Shown one piece after another: positions 32,564 through 42,719 of a stretch of DNA of 64,000 bases. Position numbers and translations under genes: made by a program. Under the pieces are notes generated by a model. It worked only from the letters and a program-made list of their open reading frames with translations. It searched no databases and was not told where the DNA came from. The stretch is from Rattus norvegicus (taxonomy: Eukaryota; Chordata; Mammalia; Rodentia; Muridae), in the NCBI RefSeq assembly GCF_036323735.1, contig NC_086026.1, positions 74,731,039 through 74,795,038 on the forward strand, in the 5' to 3' direction. Every line of letters starts with the position of its first letter. Position 1 is the stretch's first letter.

Positions 32564-32757
32564 GCTGGAGGGATGGCCCAGGAGTTTAGAGCACTGAGTG
32601 TTCTTCCAGAGGTCCTGAGTTCAATTCCTAGCAACCACACAGTGGCTCACAACCATCTGTAATGGAATCTGATGCCCTCTTCTGGCATGTCTGAAGACAG
32701 TGACAGTGTATTCACATAAAATAAATAAATAAATCTTTAAAAGAAAGAAAAAGAAAG
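32564..32757 (+). repeat. B2 SINE
   Basis: Forward B2, GGGCTGGAGGGATGGCCCAG to AATAAATAAATAAATCTTTA and a purine tail. Confidence 0.93.
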
Positions 32758-33424
32758 AGTGACATGTAATAATAATCCTGAGGACTCTCTAGTCAACAAG
32801 ATTTATTGGCCATGTAGAGACATTTCTCAGCCAATCTCAGAGCTGTTCCCATGTAGAGGGATCAGCATTCACTACCTGTTTTGTTCTTCTTAGTTTCTTT
32901 CTTCATGCAATCAGAATTTTCAGGAGAAAATTTCAGAGATTTCCCCGAAATCTGATCTTTATTAATTTTGATATAATCTATAGCTTTTCTCCAGCTGTTG
33001 AAACAAAAGACAAAACCTCTTCCCTAATGCAACACACTTCCATTCTGAGGTCATCACATATGTAGATAGGTTGGCTTAATTCCTCAGTCCTTTCTTAAGT
33101 CCAGTGTTTTTCAATAGCTGTGCTAATGTGTCTCATTGACATTGACAGTTTTAAAATTCAATAGAGTGTCATTTAATCTATCTTTGGGAGACCCTATATC
33201 TTGTTTTATGAGCCTCTCCTTTAAAGCATAGCTAGATCCTTTTAACAGTTGCCTGTATGATTGTAAGCTATATCTATAACATGTTTTATGCTATAATGTC
33301 TAAAAACATTTTGCATTCTACTGGATACATATGTACATATTTTACATTTTCAAACTCTACAAAATAAAACACATAAGCTATTGTATGACATTGCCCTAAG
33401 GCTTCAAACAGAATCTGTACTCTT

Positions 33425-33903
33425 TTTTTTTTTTTTTTTTTTTTTGTATCAGAACCTCTGTTTATTTTAAAATAGGAAAATTGAAGCAACGATGATTCTC
33501 TCTGCCCTACTGTTCTAATTCACCTTTTGATTTCCACAGCCTTAATCTTCTAAATATGTAGACTCTTATGTTTTAACCGATTCTTTTTTTTTTTTTTTAC
33601 TTGGGTAAAAATTTATTTTTTTTTCAGTTTTTTTTATTTATTTAATACTTAATAATAATTCTTTGGTTTCCGGGCAAACATCCCCCTCCCCCCTCCCCTT
33701 CCTTATGGGTGTTCCCCTCCCAACCCTCCCCCCATTGCCGCCCTACCCCCAACAGTCTAGTTCACTGGGGGTTCAGTCTTAGCAGGACCCAGGGCTTCCC
33801 CTTCCACTTGTGCTCTTACTAGGATATTCATTGCTACCTATGAGGTCAGAGTCCAGGGTCAGTCCATGTATAGTCTTTAGGTAGTGGCTTAGTCCCTGGA
33901 AGC
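33425..33903 (-). mobile_element. 5'-truncated L1 3' end with 3' transduction
   Basis: A perfect 16-bp duplication CAGAATCTGTACTCTT (33409-33424 and 33904-33919) bounds 479 bp. On the minus strand it reads L1 3' UTR (33903-33599, with CTTAGTCCCTGGAAGC-side sequence and the polypurine tract), an A-run (33598-33584), 138 bp of non-L1 DNA, then AATAAA (33461-33466 complement), 15 bases and A21 (33445-33425). Confidence 0.93.
33446..33583 (-). other. 138-bp 3'-transduced segment
   Basis: Non-L1 sequence trapped between two A-runs inside one target-site duplication pair. The downstream poly(A) signal lies 15 bases before the terminal A-run. The source locus should exist elsewhere in rat, next to a longer L1. 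Confidence 0.8.
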
Positions 33904-34136
33904 CAGAATCTGTACTCTTAATTCAGAATGTGGCATCTCTATGAGTGCCTTTCTAATTCTTCAGGCTTTTGTGGATTTTTCTCATCTTCAATTACATTGC
34001 TGTAGGTTCTAAATTGGATACTTCTGATGATTCTTTATTCTGGTTTAAAGAATCCTCTAATCTCTGTTCTGTGGCCTATAACCTAGAATCCCATCTTTCA
34101 GTCTTTTTCTAAGTCTGCTTTATTCTAATCTTTCTT

Positions 34137-34313
34137 TCTTTTTAAGATTTATTTTACTTACATGAGTACACTGTCGCTGTCTTCAGACACCAGAAGAGAG
34201 CATCGGTTCCCATTACAGATGGTTGTGAGCCACCATGTGGTTGCTGGGAACTGAACTCAGGACCTCTGGAAGAGCAGCCAGTGCTGTTAACCACTGAGCC
34301 ATCTCTCCAGCCC
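34137..34313 (-). repeat. B2 SINE with 16-bp target-site duplication
   Basis: Reverse-complement B2; flanks TATTCTAATCTTTCTT (34121-34136) and TATTCTGATCTTTCTT (34314-34329). Confidence 0.95.
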
Positions 34314-34448
34314 TATTCTGATCTTTCTTAAAGAGCATATATAAAATTACAACCACACTGAACATAAGATTATTTATTTGAATGCTGATAATGGAAACAA
34401 ACTGTGTGGGCTCCAGATAACCTCTTGTCACCGTGTTTTCCATTTTTT

Positions 34449-34534
34449 TTTTTTTTTTTTTTGGAGCTGGGGACCGAACCCAGGGCCTTGCGCTTCCTAG
34501 GCAAGGGCTCTACCACTGAGCTAAATCCCCAACC
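34449..34534 (-). repeat. ID SINE with 17-bp target-site duplication
   Basis: Reverse-complement ID; CGTGTTTTCCATTTTTT is repeated at 34432-34448 and 34535-34551. Confidence 0.95.
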
Positions 34535-34799
34535 CGTGTTTTCCATTTTTTAACACAGAAAATATTTTCTTTTTAATCTCTTAACTCCTTCCTTCAGAAA
34601 CTTCATTTAATTATTTTCAAACTTTTTTCTGTGATTGTCTGTGCCCCGTTGCTTTTCTCCAGAACTTTTTAGCACAGTGTCAAACATACTTACCTGATCA
34701 GAGCCTTGTCTGTGCTTGGGATTTTACCTTCTCTGTTTGACCTGCTTCTGTACACCTATAGCGGTTCTCTGACCATTCTTAAAGGGTGCTAACCGACCC

Positions 34800-35862
34800 C
34801 ACAGGAAGGGGCAGTTCCCCTGTGCCATGAGTCATTCACCATATTTTCAGCCCTCCACCTGGCTCTGGCCTCAGCATAGCATGCGCTCCTGTGGTCATCT
34901 TGGGCCCATGTGCCACCATAGGCTGGGCTGCTGTTTGCCAGCTCACACTAAGCCTGCCACGCATCACTGTGGCTTTAACTCCACACTCCCAACCCCACAA
35001 CTGCAGTCTTTAGGAAGTTGTTGCCACCTGCAGCTTGAGAGCAGCTTGAGGCTCTGGGGAGTCCTTGCCTTTGGGGCCCTGCCCTGACCCTCTTGTTCCT
35101 GCTCCCCACCAGCAGCTGCTTTGATATGAAGGCCAGGATGAGGGGGGTAGGGGAGTGTGTGTCTTAACCGAGCCCCCCCCCTTTGATATGAAGGTGGGGG
35201 GGGGTCTTAAAGGAGCCACCTGTTCCTGTGGAGTGCTCCTTCAGCCTCCACCCAGGACTTCTCTCAACCCTTAAGCTTGGATTTCTAGCCCCATGTTGGG
35301 TACCAGATGTAAAACTAAGGGATTTTCTATGTGTGCCCTTGCTTTGAATAACGACTCTGAGACCTTTATAATTATTAAAAGCTTCAGGCACTTTAGCTGG
35401 ATTGATTCCGATCTAAGCCACCTATGCTGACCTGACCTACTTCCCAGCTGGGTGGCTCATAACCTGCCACCTTGTTCTCTTTGGCCTCCTTCAGCCATGT
35501 CCCAGTGTAACTTCCCAGGCCCCACCTGAGACTCTCCCTTTCTCTGGGCTCAGAAGTCCTGTGCAGCTCATTCTGACCAGTGAGAAGATGGTGGAGAACA
35601 ATGTTTTATAAAACACTGAGTCAGGAGATGCTTCATAATAGTGACAGTGCCGAAGTCCAGCCCAGCCCAGATCTGTAGGTAGAAATCAGCGTTAGAAAAC
35701 ACGGTGGACAAACACCCTCCAGAAAAGGTAGGGAGCTCGACTTGGGTTGCAGAGGGGTAGCCTCTGCAACAAAGCAGCAACATAGTTGAATGATTGATCA
35801 GCAAAGGGAAAGAAGTCCTTGGGCAGAGCCATTGTAGCATGCTAGCCTAGGCAGTTGACATA
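34800..35862 (-). mobile_element. Degenerate class II ERV LTR plus leader, antisense in Pdcd7 intron 1
   Basis: GCCCCATGTTGGGTACCA at 35288-35305 is the reverse complement of a tRNA-Lys(1,2)-type primer-binding site with three mismatches, two of them C-to-T/G-to-A type. Immediately right, TGTAAAAC at 35308 would be the complement of an LTR ...CA end, so an LTR in minus orientation begins there and runs right for several hundred bases (far end not defined). Leader-like DNA runs left to about 34800, with two CTTTGATATGAAGG copies (35119 and 35181). No coding region is retained. Confidence 0.55.
35288..35305 (-). other. Decayed tRNA-Lys(1,2)-type primer-binding site
   Basis: On the minus strand TGGTACCCAACATGGGGC, against the known lysine-1,2 site used by betaretrovirus-like elements. 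Fifteen of 18 positions agree by my comparison. Confidence 0.6.
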
Positions 35863-35973
35863 TAAACTCAGTAGGCTGAGGTGTGCGTGGCTTGATCCCC
35901 TGAAATCTTGCCTCCAGTAAGGTCTAATCTCTCAGGCGGTTCCTAAGACAAGTTCTTGTGGGCTTTCCCTCAG

Positions 35974-36112
35974 GAACAAGAACTCAAGGCAGCTGCTGAT
36001 GGGGTCTTAGCTGAAGTAAGGAAAAAACAATCAGACACCAAAAGAATGGTGGACATTCTGCGTGCGTTGGAGAAATTGAGAAAGCTGAGAAAAGAAGCTG
36101 CAGCAAGGAAAG
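35974..36112 (+). CDS. Pdcd7: Pdcd7 coding exon 2
   Basis: Acceptor TTTCCCTCAG, donor GTAAGT. It is 139 bp, enters in phase 0 and leaves one base of a glycine codon. It encodes EQELKAAADGVLAEVRKKQS and MVDILRALEKLRKLRKEAAARK (residues 292-337), a basic amphipathic helix. Confidence 0.96.
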
Positions 36113-36289
36113 GTAAGTACGTCTGTGTTATCACCAGGCGATTGGTCGGCCTTCAGTGTCGTTCAGACTCCTGTGACTTCATTGTGGCTTTGTCAGGGCA
36201 CGTGTATGTAAGGGGGAAGATTAGTATTTGCTGTTTGAAGTTCTTTATCTTATGAAGAACAAAACAGAAGGCCTCCCCTCCTCTTTGTT

Positions 36290-36320
36290 GTTGTTTGTTT
36301 GTTTGTTTGTTTGTTTGTTT
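36290..36320 (+). repeat. (TTTG)n simple repeat
   Basis: Seven or so TTTG units in Pdcd7 intron 2. Confidence 0.9.
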
Positions 36321-36639
36321 TATGGTGATTTCAAGGTTCTAGCGTTGTCTACTAAATGAACAGTAATACTACTCTTACTGAGACGGAAACAGGAGGAACA
36401 GTCTTGATTGTTCAATTTTAAGGGACTTGCAGTCTATCCTGGATGAGAGTTGATCAGTAAGGGGTCAGGGAGGTGATTAGTGTAAGAATACCTGCACTTG
36501 AATCCCCAATGCCCGTGCAAAAGGCCAGATGTAGTCCCAGAATGGGGGGCACGGCCGTGCTTAGGAGGGTGGATGGGGCTTGCTAGATGCCAGCCTAGCT
36601 CCGGGTTCAGGGGGAGATCCTGGTTCTTCTTTTTTTTTT

Positions 36640-36775
36640 TCGTTTTGAGACAGGTCTTATCTTGCTGTGTAGCCCTGGCTGACCTGGAACTCACTGTGTA
36701 GACTAGACTAGCCTTGAACTCATAGAGACCCTCCTGCCTCTGTTTTTCTCCTGGCTACTGGGAAGCCTAATTGTA
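36640..36775 (-). repeat. B1 SINE
   Basis: T-run, TTTTGAGACAGGTCTTATCT, CTGGCTGACCTGGAACTCAC; diverged B1 in reverse complement. Confidence 0.85.
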
Positions 36776-36799
36776 CCCCCAACCCCTCAATGACTTTAT

Positions 36800-37530
36800 T
36801 TATTTGTATACATGAATTGGTGTGTTCCCTGCATGTATGTCTGTATTAGAGTGTTAAATCCTCTAGAACTGGAGTTACAAATGTTGTGTCTAGATTGTAA
36901 AAACCCCAAAGAGACCACCAGAAATCACAGCACCGATATAAACATGAGGGTCTTTAGCCAAGCTTGAGCTTGGGCCACCAACCTTCCTGCTGGAACAGGG
37001 GGAAGAGTGCCCCAGGTCTAAGTGAAGGGAGTTTATAAAGAAAAAAATGCAAGTGAGGGTTTCCAAGTCCTGGCATTACATGAGAGGGTAAAGGAATGTT
37101 GGTCTTTCAGCTAATTGGTTTACAGCATCTGGTTAAACTACAAGGAGGGAGCCTACATCAAAAAGGAGCACCTTGACCTGGGAAAGACTTAGGTTTCCTT
37201 AGCCGACTCTGTTGTTATCAGCCAGCTGCAGCTGCTGTGTCTATTTTGCAGCTGTCAGAGACATTCATGGTTTTTCTCAGACTTCAAGGGAAGGGGCCAA
37301 TGCCTCTCTAAGGGCAAGTTAACTTAAAATGGAGTCTTAAGAACAAAATGGAGTTTATTTTGCTACCTCAGTCCTTCACAAACAGTTGTGTACTGCCATG
37401 TGGGTGCTGGGAATTGAATCTGGATCCTCTGGAAAACGTAGCCAATGGGTTTTTTTTGTTTTGTTTTGTTTTTTTGTTTTGTTTTTCGTAGACAATGTTC
37501 TTAACTGCTGAGCCATTTCTCTAGCACTGA
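36800..37530 (-). repeat. B3 SINE split by a solo LTR
   Basis: The left part (36800-36890, GAACTGGAGTTACAAATG) and right part (37378-37530, GCCATGTGGGTGCTGGGAAT; CTGAGCCATTTCTCTAGCAC) are consecutive pieces of one B3 in reverse complement. The LTR at 36896-37370 lies between them. A (TTTTG)-rich expansion interrupts the right part. Confidence 0.75.
36896..37370 (-). mobile_element. Solo LTR, gammaretrovirus-type layout
   Basis: The 475-bp segment begins TG (complement of the right end: TGAGGTAGCAAAATAAACTC) and ends CA (GGGGTTTTTACA) on the minus strand. A TATA-like TTTATAAA lies at 37032-37039, in U3/R position on that strand, followed by CTCCCTTCACTTAGACC and a pyrimidine/G-rich downstream half. 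No internal retroviral sequence adjoins, so it is solo. A clean 4-6 bp target duplication was not found. Confidence 0.65.
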
Positions 37531-37665
37531 GAGACCCTGTTTCAAGGGACAAAAATAAAGAGCAATAGAACAGGACCTCTGTTGTCCTCTGATGTCTCAC
37601 ACTCTCACACTGGTGTGCATGGGATGCATACCTGTGCACATGCCCCCCCCCCATGTCTCACACAA

Positions 37666-37669
37666 CACA

Positions 37670-37730
<61 letters not shown>
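37666..37730 (+). repeat. (CA)n microsatellite
   Basis: About 30 CA units with one interruption (CATACA) near the start; likely polymorphic. Confidence 0.97.
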
Positions 37731-37731
<1 letters not shown>

Positions 37732-38085
37732 GAGTTAGTTCATTAGCAAGTAGCATGAGCTGGAATGAGATGAGTGAGGGCCAGAAAGACAAATGTTTGG
37801 GAATGTCAAAGTGAAGGTCAGTAAAGAAACCAAAGTAGGCTGGAGAGAGAGAAGGAAAAGGTAGCCTCCTGGAGGAGGTGCAAATTCTGCTTCTTCTGGA
37901 ATGTGGCAGATGGTTGTCCTCCCTGAGAACGTAGGTCACTCTGTGAAGGGAGTGACACTAGTTCTGCCCACAGCTAGTGTCACACTGTAGTGGGTGTGTG
38001 TGAAGCACATGGCAAGTACTTGCTCCGCCTCCTACTGCTAGGAGTGTAAGAGCAAAGGACCACCCATCTGCTTGTCTTTGTACAG

Positions 38086-38322
38086 GGGTCTGTCCTCCTG
38101 CGGCAGCAGATGAGACCTTTGAGCACCACCTTCAGCGGCTGAGGAAGCTCATTAAAAAGCGCTCTGAATTGTATGAAGCTGAAGAGAGAGCCCTCCGAGT
38201 TATGCTAGAAGGAGAACAGGAGGAAGAGAGGAGAAGAGAACTGGAAAAGAAACAGAGAAAAGAGAAAGAGAAACTTCTACTTCAGAAACGTGAAATCGAG
38301 TCCAAGTTATTCGGGGATCCAG
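38086..38322 (+). CDS. Pdcd7: Pdcd7 coding exon 3
   Basis: Acceptor TTGTACAG before GGGTCTGTCC, donor GTAATC. It is 237 bp and completes the split glycine. It encodes GVCPPAADETFEHHLQRLRK, then a heptad-rich RALRVMLEGEQEEERRRELE and the basic KKQRKEKEKLLLQKREIESK (residues 338-417). It is the main charged coiled-coil segment. Confidence 0.96.
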
Positions 38323-38569
38323 GTAATCTTATCTTTGCCAGTAGAGATGAGGAAAGATCTAAGTTGAGAGTTCTTTTTTGAAAGTAACCCAACTTAAGCC
38401 AGAAGGAAGACCTGACTACAAGTTGAGATTCTGAACTGTGTGGTGAAAGTCAGGGGTACAGAGATGAGGGTGATCTTATTGTCATAATCAGTGGCTCAGT
38501 CACCTTGCCTTGAGAGTGCACTCTTAACAGCAAGCAAACATGGTGACATGTTGTGCCTTTCTCTTTCAG

Positions 38570-38657
38570 ATGAGTTCCCACTCGCTCACCTCTTGGAGCC
38601 GTTCCGTCAGTATTACCTCCAGGCTGAGCACTCCTTGCCTGCGCTCATTCAAATAAG
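38570..38657 (+). CDS. Pdcd7: Pdcd7 coding exon 4
   Basis: Acceptor CTCTTTCAG, donor GTCAGA. It is 88 bp and completes an aspartate codon, then reads EFPLAHLLEPFRQYYLQAEH and SLPALIQI, leaving two bases of an arginine (residues 417-446). This is a conserved part of the C-terminal domain. Confidence 0.95.
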
Positions 38658-38872
38658 GTCAGAAGGGAAGCCTCTGCTCTCCCTTTTTCTTGGGTACAGG
38701 AAGCTCTTAATGAAGAACTTCTACCATTGAGGTCTGTTGCTGTCTCTATTTTTAAAAGTTCCTTTTGGGTACGCAGTATTGCCAGGTTTCAAGGGTGCCA
38801 CCTGTATTTTTAAAGTCCTCATTAATTCTTGGAAGTCAGTGTCTCCAATTGAACGGGTAAAGAAACTGAAAT

Positions 38873-38968
38873 GTGGCTGATTGCCCTGTAGATCATGTCC
38901 TTGAATTCAGAGATCTACTTGCCTCCACCTCGATGCTGGAATTTAAGGACTGCATCAGCATAGCTGGC
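38873..38968 (-). repeat. Diverged B1 fragment
   Basis: CTTGAATTCAGAGATCTACT and GCATCAGCATAGCTGGCC in reverse complement. Confidence 0.6.
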
Positions 38969-39534
38969 CTTGTTTTCTTAATTCTCTTTTAGTGCTGAGT
39001 CAATCCAGGAAAAGATTTTTCCTGAATGGTTGCCCATGGAGGTGAAGGCCCATGCTGACCCCTGTGTGCCTGCAGTTTGAGCATAATGCTCTCAACTGAA
39101 CTAGCTACTTAGGAGTTGGGTGATTCTCAGCTGTCCAGGCTGTGACAACAGCTGCTTTTCCGCATGCAGTCTTTTGAGAAGTCAATGACTGGATGTCCCA
39201 TGCAGTGTAAACTTGTTGCCTAGAAGCATTTCTTTGTTTTTTAGGCTCCAACATTTTAGGGGTCTAGAAAAATGGCTTGAAATACTAGAGACTTCTTCCA
39301 CATTCCAGCAATTTCTAAATCTTGGGAAGGAGTTTTCTGGCATATCACATTTATTTTCAGGAAAAGTTTTAGCTTCACTGCACAAGTTTTAATCTTTAAA
39401 CATCTTATTGATAGTAGGTAGGTTCTGTCAAGTTACTGTGAATATCGAGTCACAGAATATTGGACATAGCATTGCTCCTGATGGAGATAGGGCCAGGTAG
39501 ACAACCGAGCATGATTCTCTCTCTTTTTTTTTTC

Positions 39535-39726
39535 TTTTGATGTGATTTGGGTGTTTTGAATGTGTGTATGTGTATCATGCCTGGTGCTCATGGAAGCCAG
39601 AAGAGGCTTCAGATTCTCTGAACTGGATAGTTCAGATAGTTGTGAGCCACCATGCAGATGCTAAACACCAAGCCAGATCATCTGTAGCAGTAGCTGGTAT
39701 CGTAACCACCGAGCCATCCCTTGGCC
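39535..39726 (-). repeat. B3-type SINE
   Basis: TCATGCCTGGTGCTCATGGA, GTTGTGAGCCACCATGCAGA, CACCGAGCCATCCCTTGGCC. Confidence 0.75.
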
Positions 39727-40139
39727 TTGTCTACTGTTATTAGCTGACGCTGCCTTGTTTCGAGTATCAGCTTGAAGGTGCCTGATTTCATGGATGCTGT
39801 GGGTATGAGCATCACATTAGAGCCAACTGTACTATAATCTAAGTCTAACGGAGCTTGTCTAGAGTACAAACCTCACAACTCTCACATGCATGACACTGGC
39901 ACTTCACCAGCACACGTGGGTACCATTTAAAGCGTAAAGTCACCAGTAAGAAGCACGAAACTGAAGGGCATGGCCGAGAGCAGACAGGAAAGGATGCTGA
40001 TTTACACCATAAGAGCTGAGAAGAAAGTAGAGGGCTTTCAGCTGAGAGTGTGTATTTTGGGGACAGATTTTTTTTTTCTCTCTCTACATTTTTGGTTTTC
40101 CATGAAATGCCACATGGGATGATTTAAATTTGTTACTGT

Positions 40140-40245
40140 AGCCAGGTGTGCTGGCTCATGCCTGTAGCCCTGTACTTGGGAGGTGGAGGCAGGAGGATAA
40201 GGAGTTCAAGGCCAGCCCCAGCCCTGTCTCAGAAAGAGAGAGAAA
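40140..40245 (+). repeat. B1-like SINE
   Basis: GCCAGGTGTGCTGGCTCATG, GAGGTGGAGGCAGGAGGATA and AGTTCAAGGCCAGCCCCAGC. Confidence 0.8.
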
Positions 40246-40427
40246 TTATAAACACAAAATACGCAAATACTGAGGATCAATGTGACCATTGGCATACTTT
40301 CTATAAACCCACTCTTTAGCAAGTTAGTACATCTATCATTTCATATCCTAGATATGAAATATAGTTTCTGAATATTTTGCTTGGAGAAAACCAGAGACAA
40401 ACATTGTTCTGTAACCTTCTTATTAAG

Positions 40428-40551
40428 GCATGATTGGGATCAGTACCTGGTGCCGTCTGATCATCCTAAAGGCAATTCCATTCCCCAAGGATGGGTCCTT
40501 CCTCCGCTCCCCAGCAACGACATCTGGGCAACTGCTGTTCAGCTGCATTAA
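40428..40551 (+). CDS. Pdcd7: Pdcd7 coding exon 5, stop TAA
   Basis: Acceptor CTTATTAAG (AAG rather than CAG). The first G completes arginine, then HDWDQYLVPSDHPKGNSIPQ and GWVLPPLPSNDIWATAVQLH, TAA at 40549-40551 (residues 447-486). The C-terminus is nearly identical to the human protein as I recall it. Confidence 0.95.
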
Positions 40552-41450
40552 GTCCTCCAGGAGTGTGGTCCAGCAGGCAAGCACTGCCCCTCTAGATATT
40601 GGAGATGCTATCGTCTCAGCTGGAGTCTTCTGCACAGCTTAAACTCTATGCGGCATCGTTGTAGCCGGAAAGCCTACTTCTTTTGTTCTCTGCCCTGGGC
40701 AGGGGTACCTCTGGAACCAGGAGATTCATAAGGTTCTTCCAGAAAGGGCCTAGATGAACTGAGGTTATTAGCATGGGCTGTGGCCCTGGCTCACTAAAAT
40801 CTGCCTCTGTTTTGAGGGGCTTGGTTCAATGTGGCCTGCTCATTTGCTCTAGGTCTGTTGTATGCTGCTGGGTGAGGACAGGCAGCACACTTGGCTACTC
40901 CTCGAAGGTGTTCACTGAGTGGAGTTAGCAGCTCCTTATCTTCCCACACCAACTGACCTAGTTGTGTTAGTCCCAGTTTTGGTGCAGTGGGGGAAGCTAC
41001 TACTGAGGATGATGGGGCAGTGGCTGCCAGGATCACTGATGGCATAGAACCGTTGTCCTGTGGAGAGCTTAGAAAACTTGAAGAGTACCAGAGCCAGGTT
41101 AGCTTGTGCTCTGACAGACAGTGCCTGTTTTCCTCATGAAAGTGCCAGAGCAAAAGTTCTGAGGGATCTAGTCGGATGAGGCCTCCAAGAATAGAAACTT
41201 TTTTCCCTGTGGGACTGTAATCTCTGTCACATGATAGGGCTGGGTAGCTTAAGCTTCTAATAACATCCATGTAGTAAAAGTTGGGAAAAGAGAAACTATG
41301 AATAATAAATTTTATTTTTATATTGATTAACAAGTGCTATTGTGCTTGGACATGATCAGTCATGTGTCATGTTACGGTTTTTGATTTGCTTTATTCTGGG
41401 TTTTGTTATTTAATTTCCTAAAAGCTGAATAAATACCATATTTGCTTTTT
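40552..41450 (+). other. Pdcd7: Pdcd7 3' UTR with two AATAAA signals
   Basis: Unspliced non-coding continuation after the stop. Canonical AATAAA occurs at 41304-41309 and 41428-41433, so two 3' ends about 125 bp apart are possible. No SINE is recognised in it. A 179-codon antisense frame (41333-40794) crosses it and is treated as chance. Confidence 0.65.
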
Positions 41451-42364
41451 TGTTTGAGCCTTTGCTCCTGATTTATTCTCTCTCAAGTCATTTGACACAT
41501 TTCATCTTCACATTGCTAAAGCATTTCACTCCAGAGCTTAATTTTAATACACAGGTATTTGCAGGAAAAATGAGTCTTCAACACAAAACTTTGTCTGCAG
41601 AATCTGACTCTGAATAGCAAGAAAGGTCACCCTCAGCTTTGGAGATGATGTGGACTCGGGAACCCGTGGGTGTAACACACTGACACCTTTGCCCTCTCTA
41701 TAGTTTGCTCTGGTGGCTCTGCTTGTGCGTTACACTGTGCAGCTAGGGATTTGGGGCTGTCTTTCCCAGCATGTGTTAAGGTCTGATCAGAGTAACTTCA
41801 CCTAACCCACAGGCCTGTGCTCCTTTTTGTTTGAACTCTGCACTTCCTGCTGTGAGAAGAGCTGCCGGGAGGAGCAGAGACTAAAGATGGAGTAGGAGTT
41901 TCCATGTCAGCCTTATCACTGGACACCAGCAATGATGGGTAGGAACTGGGGAGGCTCAGCCGCTGACTCAGAAAAGGAAGAGCCTTAGATGGAGAAAAGC
42001 TGTTCTCTACGCTCAGTGCCAGCAAGACTTTTATACAGCAAGCATTATTTTTGTTCAGTTTTCGTTTTCCAGGTTTCCTTGTGTACTGCCTGTCTGTGAG
42101 ATGCAGTGGCACCAGCCACAGTTTCTTTCCAGGCTTAGAAAGATGCAGGCGAGTGCTTTACCCCTGACTACACCCCCAGCCTGGTTCTTAGTCTTTCCAG
42201 TCCACAGAATTTGGATCAATAATTTGTTGAGCCTTCAGCCCTTTGCCAATTCATTTTTTGTTTTTTTTTTTTTGTTTTTTTCCACTTTTACCTAAATTCT
42301 CCTATCAAATGTGAATGAATGATAGAAAAATAAAATCCAAAGGTTAATCAGAAAGCTAATTTTT
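41451..42364. other. Intergenic DNA after Pdcd7, nothing recognised
   Basis: No supported gene. T-rich tracts lie near 42250-42285. Confidence 0.45.
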
Positions 42365-42376
42365 AACTTATCACAT

Positions 42377-42478
42377 ACTTTTTTTGTTGTTATTTTTTTT
42401 TTCGGAGCTGAGGACTGAACCCAGGGCCTTGCGCTTGCTAAGCAAGCGCTCTACCACTGAGCTAAATCCCCCAACCCC
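42377..42478 (-). repeat. ID SINE with 12-bp target-site duplication
   Basis: Reverse-complement ID; AACTTATCACAT at 42365-42376 and 42479-42490. Confidence 0.95.
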
Positions 42479-42499
42479 AACTTATCACATTCTTAATTT

Positions 42500-42708
42500 A
42501 AAAAAAATATGTGACGTGTATGGATGCTTTGCCTGTATGTATGCCTTTGTACTACACGCATGCCTGGGCTCAACAGGCAAGAATAGAGAGCCAGCTCTCC
42601 TGGAGTTGGAGGAGGGTTCTGAGCCACCTTGTAGGTACTGGAGATCAAACCCTGCGTGCTCTGGAAGAGCAGCCAATGCTTACACCACTAAGCCACTGCT
42701 CCGGCCCT
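42500..42708 (-). repeat. B3-type SINE
   Basis: CTCTCCTGGAGTTGGAGGAG, GATCAAACCCTGCGTGCTCT and ACTAAGCCACTGCTCCGGCC. Confidence 0.75.
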
Positions 42709-42719
42709 AGTTCAGTCAT

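Larger units (their letters stand above)
26803..40551 (+). other. Pdcd7: Pdcd7 gene (U11/U12 snRNP 59K), five coding exons
   Basis: Coding exons at 26803-27675, 35974-36112, 38086-38322, 38570-38657 and 40428-40551 join in frame to 486 residues; the human protein is 485. PDCD7 (ES18, U11-59K) is a subunit of the U11/U12 di-snRNP of the minor spliceosome and binds the U11-65K protein (known for the family). It was first named for apoptosis-related expression in T cells. Layout is a proline-rich N-terminal half, then long charged helices predicted as coiled coil, then a conserved C-terminal block. All introns are GT-AG. Confidence 0.97.

Noticed and set aside
37658..37939. 93-codon frame ending in a valine/cysteine run
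   Set aside because: The run is the translated (CA)n microsatellite.
40794..41333. 179-codon antisense frame across the Pdcd7 3' UTR
   Set aside because: No recognisable domain, no promoter or splice evidence; it overlaps non-coding DNA where chance frames of this length can occur.
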